From the NCBI GenBank assembly GCA_902603045.1, contig CACKTH010000006.1, forward strand, positions 1 through 38,016: DNA of 38,016 nucleotides. The letters are read 5' to 3'. The notes under the pieces are model-generated. The model made no database searches and had not been told where the DNA came from. It was given only the letters and a program-made list of their open reading frames with translations. Of the stretch, positions 10,442 to 20,241 are shown piece by piece (within the stretch, counting starts at the first letter, position 1; each line of letters starts with the position of its first letter). The position numbers and the translations under genes were made by a program. This DNA is from an uncultured Pelagibacteraceae bacterium. GTDB taxonomy: Bacteria; Pseudomonadota; Alphaproteobacteria; Pelagibacterales; Pelagibacteraceae.

Positions 10442-12835
10442 TTATTTTCCAATTATATTTCCAAAATTTGGAACCCCTAATTCTGTAAATGGAATAATTT
10501 TAATCAAAAATGATAAAGTTTCATCAGGTTCTAAACTTCCATCACTATAAAAAGATTTATTGTAATTAAAATTTATAGCAAGACAATCTGTATTATAGCT
10601 ATAAATTAAATTATAATATTGAGTAAAGTTTTCTCTTAAATTTTCTGCAGTGCTAAAAATAAATTTAGTTTCATCATTTATTTTAATAGTGCTACTATTT
10701 GTTAAATTTTCAGTATCCCCGAAATCATGATCTTCTGTAAAATAATTAAAATTAGTAAAAAAATTATTTACATTAAATCCTAAATTGATCACATCTAAGT
10801 TAGAATACTTTAAATCCTTGTCATAAGAAAAAGTATAACCTAAATTTAAATTTTGGTTGACTTTATAATTTATATCGCCGAACACATCAGATCTTTTTTT
10901 ATTAAGTTTAGATTTTGTGGGTAATTTAATATTTTCTTTAGGCTTAATAACATTGCCCACTCTGGCATCAAATACCCTTCCAACTTCAGCATTTTCTCTC
11001 TGAAACTCTAAACCAATACTAATTGACTCGCCTCCTTCCACTTGGGAATTAGTACTTATTCTATTTAAATTAAACAAATTATTATAATTTAATGTTAGTT
11101 CTTTAGTAGAAATATCATTGTTGCCATTAGGACTATATAAAATGGATAATCTTGGTTTTAAATAATTAGTATAAGTCTCAAATTTTTTTCTTAAAGGTAG
11201 GCTTAGGTCAAATTTTAAAGCTTGATATAAATCATAGTCTTCATTTTCCTTCAAGTTTGGAGAATTGTTAGAATAACTATTAGCATTTTTTAATAATAGA
11301 TTATAATTGGTCAATAATCCTTTTTGATTAATAAAATTGTCAGATTTAAATAGAACATTATTAATCAAAACGCTTTCAGTTATATTTGTATTATAGTTTT
11401 TGTTATATCCATCTGCATTGAAAATAAGAGATCCATTATAATTTTTTGGAATATTTATATTCTTTACAAAACTAAAATCTGGAAAAATATACTGATATCT
11501 ATCATGATAATTTCTAGATAAGTCTTCATACATTCTGAATGAGCTTTTCAATTTCGCATTATTGAATCTCCAATTTACATCAAAGTTTGATAACAGAATA
11601 TTGTCATTTGTAATTAAAGGCGATGTATTAAGTAATTTATATTTTTTTAAATAGTTATCACCTTTTACGTCTTGTATATTTAATTTGTAAGAAATATTTT
11701 GATTAAAATCTCCCAATTGATTATAAAAGAAATGAGATTTTGTCCCTGCCTCTCCTATTAAAAAACTGAAATCACTTAAAACATAAGAATTTTTGAGCGC
11801 CTGCCTATATTCGTTCTGAAATAAAAAACTTTTATCAGCATAATACCTTGGACTAAAAGTCATATCTTTATCAGAGCTTATTATCTTAAAATATGGAAAT
11901 ATAATTGAAGTTCCTAAACTTTCAGAGCTTGAGTATGATGGAGTTAAAAACCCTGACTTTCTTTTTATGGTAGGGTCAGGATGATTAAAGTATGGCATAA
12001 AGAAAACTTTATAATCAAATATTTTTAGCCATGAATTTTTATACTCATAAATTTTTTTTTCTTTATCGTGATTAAATTCCTCAGTTGAAAGCTCCCAACC
12101 TCTACAATCTTTATTTTCTATATTACATGTACTAAAAACAGCTTTATAAACCTTTAATTCTTTATCATTAGAATATCCACCCTTACCTTTTAAAATAGGA
12201 TCATTATTTTCGTTACCAAAGTATGACTTCTTAAATTCAACCTTTATTTCTTTACCAACAATTTCTTTTATTTTTGTATTAATTATCAAGTCTTTAAAAA
12301 AATACTTATTTTGATTATTATCTATTACTATAGCGCTTTTCGATTTTATGATTTCATTTTTAGTATTTAAATTAAATTTATCATTTAAAATATAAAAGTT
12401 TTGATCATTATCTTGTATAGTTGTTTCTTGATCACCGTAAATTAAATTAGATTTTCTATTAAAAAAAATATTTTTAGAATTAATAGTGTAACCATTTTCA
12501 AATGATATTATAGTATCTTTAATACAATGAATTAGATCTTCATTTTGATCGTATGTAACTTCATCACTTCTTACTACTAAATTATTTTCGTTATCATAAA
12601 ATTTTACGTTTCCCGTAAATATAAAAAAATTTTTAATTTTATCGTACTTAGCTTTATCTGATATGATCTTAACTTTCTTTAAAGGTATTTTGGCGGTAGA
12701 GTCATATGCAAATATTATATTTCCATTTTCTAAAACCTCCATATTTGAGGTTTCGAAGTCAACCTCTTTTGAAAATAAGAATGGTATGAAAGTAATTAAA
12801 ATTATTATATTTACAATTAATATTTTAGTTCTCAT
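10442..12835 (-). CDS. lptD: LPS-assembly protein LptD
   Basis: N-terminal OstA-like repeats, CRGWELSTEEF, FFMPYFNHPDPTIKRKSGFLTPSYSSS motif, adjacent to lptG/lptF and surA. Confidence 0.92.
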   Translation of the reverse strand: MRTKILIVNIIILITFIPFLFSKEVDFETSNMEVLENGNIIFAYDSTAKIPLKKVKIISDKAKYDKIKNFFIFTGNVKFYDNENNLVVRSDEVTYDQNEDLIHCIKDTIISFENGYTINSKNIFFNRKSNLIYGDQETTIQDNDQNFYILNDKFNLNTKNEIIKSKSAIVIDNNQNKYFFKDLIINTKIKEIVGKEIKVEFKKSYFGNENNDPILKGKGGYSNDKELKVYKAVFSTCNIENKDCRGWELSTEEFNHDKEKKIYEYKNSWLKIFDYKVFFMPYFNHPDPTIKRKSGFLTPSYSSSESLGTSIIFPYFKIISSDKDMTFSPRYYADKSFLFQNEYRQALKNSYVLSDFSFLIGEAGTKSHFFYNQLGDFNQNISYKLNIQDVKGDNYLKKYKLLNTSPLITNDNILLSNFDVNWRFNNAKLKSSFRMYEDLSRNYHDRYQYIFPDFSFVKNINIPKNYNGSLIFNADGYNKNYNTNITESVLINNVLFKSDNFINQKGLLTNYNLLLKNANSYSNNSPNLKENEDYDLYQALKFDLSLPLRKKFETYTNYLKPRLSILYSPNGNNDISTKELTLNYNNLFNLNRISTNSQVEGGESISIGLEFQRENAEVGRVFDARVGNVIKPKENIKLPTKSKLNKKRSDVFGDINYKVNQNLNLGYTFSYDKDLKYSNLDVINLGFNVNNFFTNFNYFTEDHDFGDTENLTNSSTIKINDETKFIFSTAENLRENFTQYYNLIYSYNTDCLAINFNYNKSFYSDGSLEPDETLSFLIKIIPFTELGVPNFGNIIGK

Positions 12836-13904
12836 TTATTTTTAGAATTCCAATATTGCATATTAAAAATAATATTAAGAGTGGCAACCACACCGATAAA
12901 TAAATTGGCAAAGCACCTTTGTTACCCAACACACTTGAAAAATAATTCAAATAGTAAACTATCACAGACACAGATATACCAAAAATTACTACAAAAAACT
13001 TAGATTTTATTTTTTTTAATTTATTTATAATTATGAATCCTAAAACAGTCATCAAAATATAAAATAAAGGCATACTATAAATTTTATTTAAATGTATTTT
13101 GATATCAGTGTTTGAGTACCCAATTTTAAGATAGCTATTTGACAAGTTATGCAATTCGTAAATATTTAATGAATTTAAGTTTGAAAATAAATTTGAAATT
13201 ATTTCGCCATTAAATGATGAATTGTAATCGTAATTTTCCAAATTAGTTCTATTTCCACTATCATTTAAAATTGAAACATTATTTAGTTTCCAATTTTTTG
13301 AAACTATATTAGCGCTTTCAGCACTTATTGTATTTTTATGATTATAATTTTTATCCGTTCCTGTAATTGTGATTGATTTTAGTTGATTCTTGTCAATTTT
13401 TTCTGCATGAATAATATATAAGTTTTGATCTATCTCTTCTTTGATCCAAAGACCATCATCATTAACCACTGCCAAATATTCATTAGTATTTGAGTATCTA
13501 TTTTTAATTTCCAAATATTTACTTTTTAAATTTGATGAAAAAGAATAGAAAAAAAGTAATAGAACGACGCCTAACATACCGGCAATAATTGACAAAATTG
13601 ATACTATTTTAAAATTACTTATTCCATTTGAATTAAAAATTGCCAATTCATCTTTGTCTACCAAATTAAGATAAAAAAACTTTACAGTAATCAAAAATAT
13701 AAATGGAAAAATTTCAAATATTGATGAAGGTGCATTAATTAATGATAGATAAACAGTATAATATATCTCAGTGCCGTATTTTTCAGAAAATTTAATTTCT
13801 TCAAAAAAGTTAATTATAACTATTACGCAAAAAAATATAAAAGTAATAAGAATAAATTTTTTTATAAAAAGTGAATAAATATAATTTTGATAAACTTGTA
13901 ACAT
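12825..13904 (-). CDS. lptG: LPS export ABC transporter permease LptG
   Basis: YjgP/YjgQ-type membrane protein in lptF-lptG-lptD order. Confidence 0.88.
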   Translation of the reverse strand: MLQVYQNYIYSLFIKKFILITFIFFCVIVIINFFEEIKFSEKYGTEIYYTVYLSLINAPSSIFEIFPFIFLITVKFFYLNLVDKDELAIFNSNGISNFKIVSILSIIAGMLGVVLLLFFYSFSSNLKSKYLEIKNRYSNTNEYLAVVNDDGLWIKEEIDQNLYIIHAEKIDKNQLKSITITGTDKNYNHKNTISAESANIVSKNWKLNNVSILNDSGNRTNLENYDYNSSFNGEIISNLFSNLNSLNIYELHNLSNSYLKIGYSNTDIKIHLNKIYSMPLFYILMTVLGFIIINKLKKIKSKFFVVIFGISVSVIVYYLNYFSSVLGNKGALPIYLSVWLPLLILFLICNIGILKINEN

Positions 13905-15034
13905 TATAAGTAGCTAATCCTAAATCTTGTTTTTAAAATTAAGTATATATAAAAAATAAATATAGAAATTAACGGTAAAATTAAAAAAATTAATTCAAAA
14001 TAGAATGTTAATGTAATAAACTTATAACTTAATTCGGAAAATAGAATTATAACAAATCCTAAAGTAAATAAAAAAAATTTATAATAATTTTGCATAAAAT
14101 CAACTTTTGGTTTTAAAATAATAAGTGAGCTAATTAAAGATAGAACAATAATATATATTGGATTAACTATTCTTTTAAAGGTTTCTTGGTATATATCTTT
14201 TAATTTAAATTGATTTTCTGTACCACATTTTTTTTGATCATCTTTTCTACTTTGAATATATTTCTCTAAACAAGAAATCAAAAATAAACTTTCTACTTCA
14301 TCAATTTTATTCAATTGCCTAGTTTTTGAATTTAATTTAGACAATTCATAGACCGTTTCTTTAAAACCTATATTGAAATTTCCTTTATTTACAATATTTG
14401 TAATTTTTCCATCTATTAATTTGAATTTAAACCCATTTTCCTCTTTCAATAATTTTCCTTTACTCGCAATTATGATTTTGTTATCGGTTTTGTTAATTTT
14501 TTCTTTTATATAAATTCCTTTCAAATCTCCATTTTTACTATAACCATCTATAAAAATTGTTAAATTTTGTCTAACATTAGAAAACTTTTTTTCTTCCAAA
14601 AGTTTAGGAAAAAATTCCATAGATGAGTTTCTTAAATATTTTTGAGACAGATCTTGAGTGTATGGTACTATTAATAAATTTAACGATAACTGAATCAAAA
14701 CGAAAAAAAAAGATAGTTTTGCTATGAAATTTATAAAAGAAATTTTTTTAATTCCAACAGTCCAGAAAACTAAAATCTCATTATTCGATTCGTATCTCGT
14801 CAAAACAACAAATAATGTTAAAAAATATGTAAAAATTAAAATTTTACTGAAGATTTTAGGAATATTAAGCAATGAGTAAATAAAATATACACTAATTGCA
14901 TGACCTTTTTCTGTGACAATGTCTAGAAGATTAACACCTTGAATAACCCATATTATCAAACTAAAGGCAATAGATGATAATAAAAAAAACGCCAAGATAT
15001 CTAAAGATAATTTACGAAATATTAATTTATTCAT
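13904..15034 (-). CDS. lptF: LPS export ABC transporter permease LptF
   Basis: YjgP/YjgQ-type membrane protein, RYESNNEILVFWTVGIKK motif. Confidence 0.88.
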   Translation of the reverse strand: MNKLIFRKLSLDILAFFLLSSIAFSLIIWVIQGVNLLDIVTEKGHAISVYFIYSLLNIPKIFSKILIFTYFLTLFVVLTRYESNNEILVFWTVGIKKISFINFIAKLSFFFVLIQLSLNLLIVPYTQDLSQKYLRNSSMEFFPKLLEEKKFSNVRQNLTIFIDGYSKNGDLKGIYIKEKINKTDNKIIIASKGKLLKEENGFKFKLIDGKITNIVNKGNFNIGFKETVYELSKLNSKTRQLNKIDEVESLFLISCLEKYIQSRKDDQKKCGTENQFKLKDIYQETFKRIVNPIYIIVLSLISSLIILKPKVDFMQNYYKFFLFTLGFVIILFSELSYKFITLTFYFELIFLILPLISIFIFYIYLILKTRFRISYL

Positions 15035-15088
15035 TGAAATTAGTAATTTAATAAATATACAACATTATCTATTAAATATTTCAAAAAA

Positions 15089-16525
15089 ATGAAGCTAAAA
15101 TTAGATTTTGTAACTAAAGTACCTAAAGTAGCCAAAGATAATGAGGTTATTTTATTGAATAATGAAACCACTCAAAACAAAATCGTTAAATCTTTAAAAA
15201 AATCTTTATTTTCTAATAAATTATTTTTAGATAGAAAATTTCTAATTCAAAATATAAATGAAAAAATATATATTTTTGTAAATTGCACCAAGTCTAAAAC
15301 TTCTTTAGATTACGAGAAACTTGGATCCAATTTATTCCTTTTTCTAAAGAATAATAAAATTGAAAAATCTTTTTTTGAAACAAATTTATCTAAAATTACT
15401 AATATACAATTAGAAAAGTTTTTACATGGTGCGCAACTTAAATCATATGAATTTAATGTTTATAAAACTGATAAATCAAAAAACTTAATAACAAACTTAT
15501 ATGTGGTTGGGCATAAATCAAAAAAAACAAATCTGTTGAGAAACAAATTAAATTCACTTTTGGAAGGTGTCTTTCTTACTAGAGACCTTGTGTCGGAGCC
15601 AGGAAATGTTTTACATCCAGATGAATATGCAAGACGTATAGTTAAATTAAGAAAATTTGGATTAAAAGTTACTGTATATAATCAAAAAAAATTAAAAAAG
15701 ATGGGTATGAACGCTTTATTGGGTGTAGGCCAAGGAAGTGTAAGAGGTTCATATTTAGTAACTATTGAATGGAAAGGCACACAAAGTAAATCTAAACCCT
15801 TAGGATTTGTCGGAAAAGGTGTGTGCTTTGATACTGGAGGTTATTCTTTAAAACCAGCAAAATTTATGGAAGATATGACCTATGATATGGCAGGATCAGC
15901 TACTGTTGTTGGTTTAATGAAAACTCTTGCTTTAAGAAAATCAAAAATTAACGCTGTTGGAGTGGTAGGACTTGTAGAAAATATGGTAAGTGGAAATGCT
16001 CAAAGACCTGGTGATATTGTTAAATCTTATAGTGGAAAAACAATTGAGGTTTTAAATACTGATGCTGAAGGAAGATTAGTTTTAGCTGATGCTTTAACAT
16101 TTACAGAAGAAAAATTTAAGCCACAATTTATTGTTGATTTAGCAACATTAACTGGAGCTATAATTGTTTCTCTTGGCTCAGAATATGCAGGTCTATTTTC
16201 AAATAATGATAAATTATCTAAACAATTAATTGATGCAGGTGAAAGTGTTGAAGAAAAACTTTGGAGAATGCCTTTAAACGAAAACTTTGACAAATTAATA
16301 AATTCAAAAAACGCAGATATGCAAAATATTAATTATGTAGGTGGAGCAGGCTCGACTACAGCAGCACAATTTTTACAGAGATTCATAATAAAGAAAACTC
16401 CTTGGGCTCATTTAGATATTGCTGGCATGGCATTTTCAAAATATGGAGGAGCGCTTAACTCCGGTGGTGCAACTGGTTATGGAGTTAGATTGTTAAATAA
16501 ATTAATTGAGGATAACTATGAGTAA
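15089..16525 (+). CDS. pepA: Leucyl aminopeptidase (M17 family)
   Basis: GKGVCFDTGGYSLKPA, NTDAEGRLVLADALTF signature, metal-binding DMAGSA. Confidence 0.96.
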   Translation: MKLKLDFVTKVPKVAKDNEVILLNNETTQNKIVKSLKKSLFSNKLFLDRKFLIQNINEKIYIFVNCTKSKTSLDYEKLGSNLFLFLKNNKIEKSFFETNLSKITNIQLEKFLHGAQLKSYEFNVYKTDKSKNLITNLYVVGHKSKKTNLLRNKLNSLLEGVFLTRDLVSEPGNVLHPDEYARRIVKLRKFGLKVTVYNQKKLKKMGMNALLGVGQGSVRGSYLVTIEWKGTQSKSKPLGFVGKGVCFDTGGYSLKPAKFMEDMTYDMAGSATVVGLMKTLALRKSKINAVGVVGLVENMVSGNAQRPGDIVKSYSGKTIEVLNTDAEGRLVLADALTFTEEKFKPQFIVDLATLTGAIIVSLGSEYAGLFSNNDKLSKQLIDAGESVEEKLWRMPLNENFDKLINSKNADMQNINYVGGAGSTTAAQFLQRFIIKKTPWAHLDIAGMAFSKYGGALNSGGATGYGVRLLNKLIEDNYE

Positions 16526-16928
16526 TATTGAGCAAACTCTATCGATAATTAAACCAGATGCGGTTGAAAGAAATCTGCAAGATCAAATTAAGCAGGAATT
16601 TACAAATAAAGGATTTGAAATAATAAAAGAAAAAAAAATTCATATATCTAAAGAAGAAGCCGAAAGATTTTATAAAATACATGAATCCAAACCATTTTAT
16701 AACGATTTGTGTACTTACTTATCATCAGGTCCTATTGTTGTCATGACTTTACAACGAGAAAATGCAGTCCAGGAAAATAGAAAGTTAATGGGGGCAACAA
16801 ATCCAATTGATGCAGAGGAGGGCACTTTGAGGAAAAAATATGGTATTTCAATTGATAAAAACTCTGTTCATGGTTCAGATAGCTCTGAAAATGCTAAGAT
16901 TGAATTAGATTTTTTTTTTAAGCACTAG
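16518..16928 (+). CDS. ndk: Nucleoside diphosphate kinase
   Basis: EQTLSIIKPDAVERN; MGATNPIDAEEGTLRKKYG; NSVHGSDSSENAKIE active-site His motif. Start moved to the internal ATG at 16518 (MSNIEQ). Confidence 0.96.
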   Translation: MSNIEQTLSIIKPDAVERNLQDQIKQEFTNKGFEIIKEKKIHISKEEAERFYKIHESKPFYNDLCTYLSSGPIVVMTLQRENAVQENRKLMGATNPIDAEEGTLRKKYGISIDKNSVHGSDSSENAKIELDFFFKH

Positions 16929-17496
16929 TTAATAATTTAATAATTGCTTTCGGGTATATTTTATGCTCAATTTTTAAAACTTTTTTTTCTAAACTTTTTC
17001 CACTTTCTGATTTTAGAATTTTTACTTTTTCTTGTAATATAATTTTACCTGAATCCAATTTATCATTAACAATATGAACTGTAGCTCCAGAGTATTTATC
17101 TTTATTTTGAATTGCTCTATTATGTGTATTTAGTCCTTTATACTTAGGTAGAAGAGAAGGGTGAATATTAAGTATTGTTTTATTTAATTTTTTTATAAAT
17201 TTACCTGAAAGTATTTTCATAAATCCAGCCAAACAAATCAAATCAACATTATTTCTTCTTAATAATTTAAATAAACGATCTTCAAAACTTTTTCTATTAG
17301 AATATTTAATAACGATATTATTGATATTGGATTTATTTGCATAATTTAATCCTTTTGCATTAAAATTATCAGAGACAACCAGTACAATTCTAATTAAAGA
17401 TTTTTTTGTTTTTGAATATTTTATTAATGATCTTAGATTGCTGCCTCTACCACTTATTAATACTGCGGTATTTTTTTTACCAGATGACTTTTCCAC
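16918..17496 (-). CDS. purN: Phosphoribosylglycinamide formyltransferase
   Basis: LISGRGSNLRSL, LAGFMKILS, NIHPSLLPKYKG, GATVHIVNDKLDSGKII motifs. Confidence 0.96.
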   Translation of the reverse strand: MEKSSGKKNTAVLISGRGSNLRSLIKYSKTKKSLIRIVLVVSDNFNAKGLNYANKSNINNIVIKYSNRKSFEDRLFKLLRRNNVDLICLAGFMKILSGKFIKKLNKTILNIHPSLLPKYKGLNTHNRAIQNKDKYSGATVHIVNDKLDSGKIILQEKVKILKSESGKSLEKKVLKIEHKIYPKAIIKLLTSA

Positions 17497-18499
17497 TCAA
17501 CTTTACTTTTTCTGAATTTTTTGTAATTTTTCCAATAACATATGGTTTAAATTTTTTTGGAAAAAATCTAATTATTTTTTTGTAGTTTGAAGGTTTTACT
17601 ATTAAACAAAAACCTACGCCGCAATTAAAAGTTTTTAACATTTCTTGATCTCTAACTCCTTGACTTTTTAGCCATCTAAATATTTTTAACGTTTTTATTT
17701 TTTCTAAATTTATTTCAGCACAATAATTGTCTGGTATTATTCTTTTAATATTATCATTTAAGCCACCCCCTGTAATATTTGCACAAGCATTCAAATATTT
17801 TTTTTTAACTAATTCTAATACATGCATTACGTATATTTTTGTTGGTACCAATAATTCTTTTTTTAAAAATGAATTTTTTTTTAAATTAATTTGCTTTTTT
17901 TTTATAATATGTCTCACTAAGGAATATCCATTTGAGTGGAGACCACTGGAAGGTATTGCTAGCACTAAATCTTTTTCTTTTATTTTATTCAATAATATTT
18001 TATCTTTATCTACTATGCCTAAAGAAAATCCTGCAATATCAAATTTTCCTTTAGAATATGTTCCAGGCATTTCTGCAGTTTCTCCACCAACTAATTCACA
18101 GTCAGCTAATTTGCAGCCTTTAATAATTCCACTAATTATACTTTTAAGTTTTTTATTATCGATTTTTTCGACTGATATATAATCTAAAAAAAGCAGAGGT
18201 TTTGCTCCTTGAACTATAATGTCATTTACACACATAGCCACAAGATCTATCCCTATTGTATCAAATTTACCTAGTTGATTTGCAACTTCAATTTTTGTAC
18301 CAACTCCGTCTGTACTAGTTACAAGGTATGGTTTTTTTAAATTACTTGGAAGTTTTGTGAGTGCTCCAAATCCTCCAATATTCTTAAAATGACCACTTTT
18401 TTTTGATTTTTTTGTACTTGAGGATATAAATTTAATAAATTTATCTGCTTTTTTTATGCTTACGCCACTTTTCTCATATGTAAAATTTTTCGATCTCAT
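17477..18499 (-). CDS. purM: Phosphoribosylformylglycinamidine cyclo-ligase (AIR synthetase)
   Basis: TYEKSGVSI, STDGVGTKIEVA, ELVGGETAEMPGTY, GGGLNDNIKRIIP motifs. Confidence 0.96.
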   Translation of the reverse strand: MRSKNFTYEKSGVSIKKADKFIKFISSSTKKSKKSGHFKNIGGFGALTKLPSNLKKPYLVTSTDGVGTKIEVANQLGKFDTIGIDLVAMCVNDIIVQGAKPLLFLDYISVEKIDNKKLKSIISGIIKGCKLADCELVGGETAEMPGTYSKGKFDIAGFSLGIVDKDKILLNKIKEKDLVLAIPSSGLHSNGYSLVRHIIKKKQINLKKNSFLKKELLVPTKIYVMHVLELVKKKYLNACANITGGGLNDNIKRIIPDNYCAEINLEKIKTLKIFRWLKSQGVRDQEMLKTFNCGVGFCLIVKPSNYKKIIRFFPKKFKPYVIGKITKNSEKVKLSGKVIW

Positions 18500-18508
18500 G
18501 TTTAAGTT

Positions 18509-19585
18509 ATGTTTTTAATTAAAAATAAAATTAATATTTATTTATACTTTTTTTTTTTACTTTTCATTTTAGTTTTTATCAAGTTTTCCACAGCTATAGT
18601 TCTTGCAGATAATTACATAGTTAAAAATATTAACATTAAAGAACAATACGACATAAATTTTAACAAAGATAAAGTTATAAATAAGGGTTTTGAAAAAGGA
18701 TTTAAAACGTTAATTTTTAAAATTGTAGAAAGCAAAGATAAAAAATTATTTAAAGATATATCAAAAAATAAAATTAGTTCATTGATTGATAATTTTTCCA
18801 TAACAAATGAAAAATTTGTAAATAATAATTATGAAGTTGATTTTGAGGTTAAGTTTGATAAGAAAAAATTATTATCATTTATTAGAGAAAAAAATGTTAT
18901 TTCTTCTGTTCCAAAAGACACAGATGTTCTTTTTATACCAATTTTAATTGATACACAAAGTAACGAGATCAAGTTTTTTGATCAAAATTATTTTTATAAC
19001 AATTGGAACAATGTTAATAAAAATTATTTTTTATTAAATTATAATTTACCAGATGAAAATATTGAAAATTTTCGTTTTTTTCAAAGAATAAAAAATAATA
19101 TTGAAAACAACGATTTATCAGAGATTACAAATAAGTATAACTTCAAAAATATTATTGTAGTAATATTTTACAAAAATAAAAAAAATTTACAAATATTTTC
19201 CAAAATTAGTTTTTCAAATTCAAACTTCAAATTTAATTTAAATCAAAAAAATATCAATTATGAAGATTATAAAACATTAGATCAAATTATTTTAAATTTA
19301 AAAAATTTATACGAAGACAAGTGGAAATTAATTAATAAAATCAATACTTCAATTACAATACCTTTAAAAATTTCAATAAAAAATAGTAATTTCATAAAAT
19401 CTGAAAAATTAGAAAATATATTAAATCAATCTGATTTTGTATATGAATATGAAATAGAGAAAATGAATAGTGAAGAAATTATATATAAAATAATTTATAA
19501 TAATAATCCTGAAAAATTTCTAAATACTTTAAAGGTAAATGATATAAATATAAATTCATCCAGTGATATTTGGTATATAGAATGA
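18509..19585 (+). CDS. Exported DUF2066-like protein of unknown function
   Basis: Strong signal peptide; position directly upstream of an Hda-like gene, as commonly seen with DUF2066 proteins; family call tentative. Confidence 0.6.
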   Translation: MFLIKNKINIYLYFFFLLFILVFIKFSTAIVLADNYIVKNINIKEQYDINFNKDKVINKGFEKGFKTLIFKIVESKDKKLFKDISKNKISSLIDNFSITNEKFVNNNYEVDFEVKFDKKKLLSFIREKNVISSVPKDTDVLFIPILIDTQSNEIKFFDQNYFYNNWNNVNKNYFLLNYNLPDENIENFRFFQRIKNNIENNDLSEITNKYNFKNIIVVIFYKNKKNLQIFSKISFSNSNFKFNLNQKNINYEDYKTLDQIILNLKNLYEDKWKLINKINTSITIPLKISIKNSNFIKSEKLENILNQSDFVYEYEIEKMNSEEIIYKIIYNNNPEKFLNTLKVNDININSSSDIWYIE

Positions 19586-20241
19586 GGGAATTAGATCAAA
19601 AACTCTTAGACTTTGGAATAAGCGAAAGTTTTGATGAAAATGATTATTATGTGTCTAAAAGCAATTATTTTGCAAAAAATATCATAGAAGCTTGGCCTAA
19701 GTGGGAAAAAAAAATTGTCAATTTAACCGGAGATAAATATTCTGGTAAAACACATCTATCAAATATATTTAAAAAAAAAAGTAATGCATTGTATTTATAT
19801 AGCAAGAATATAGACGATAAGATTCTAAAAAAAATTAAACTTTCAAACAATATAATAATTGAAGACTTAGATGAAAGTTTTGACGAAAAACTTCTTTATT
19901 CGTTATTTAACTTAGTTGAACAAGACAATAAGTATTTGTTGATCTCTTCAAAAAAACCAATAGATACAATGAAATTTACACTTCCAGATTTATTATCAAG
20001 ATTAAAGAATTGCATAATAGCTAATATAGAGCAACCAGACGATGAGTTGATTTACGCAATAATTTTAAAAAGTTTCTCTGATAGGCAAATTAAGTTAGAT
20101 AACAAAATTATAGATTATATTATTAAAAGAATTGCTAGATCATATAGCAAAATGCATGAATTTATATATAAGATTGATGAATTGAGTTTGAAGAAAAAGA
20201 AATCTATTAACTTTAAAATAATAAAAGAGATAATAAATTGA
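19582..20241 (+). CDS. DnaA-like AAA+ ATPase (Hda/HdaA-type replication regulator)
   Basis: VNLTGDKYSGKTHLSNIF degenerate P-loop, DnaA-like domain III pattern, no DNA-binding C-terminal domain; ATGA overlap start at 19582. Confidence 0.8.
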   Translation: MRELDQKLLDFGISESFDENDYYVSKSNYFAKNIIEAWPKWEKKIVNLTGDKYSGKTHLSNIFKKKSNALYLYSKNIDDKILKKIKLSNNIIIEDLDESFDEKLLYSLFNLVEQDNKYLLISSKKPIDTMKFTLPDLLSRLKNCIIANIEQPDDELIYAIILKSFSDRQIKLDNKIIDYIIKRIARSYSKMHEFIYKIDELSLKKKKSINFKIIKEIIN

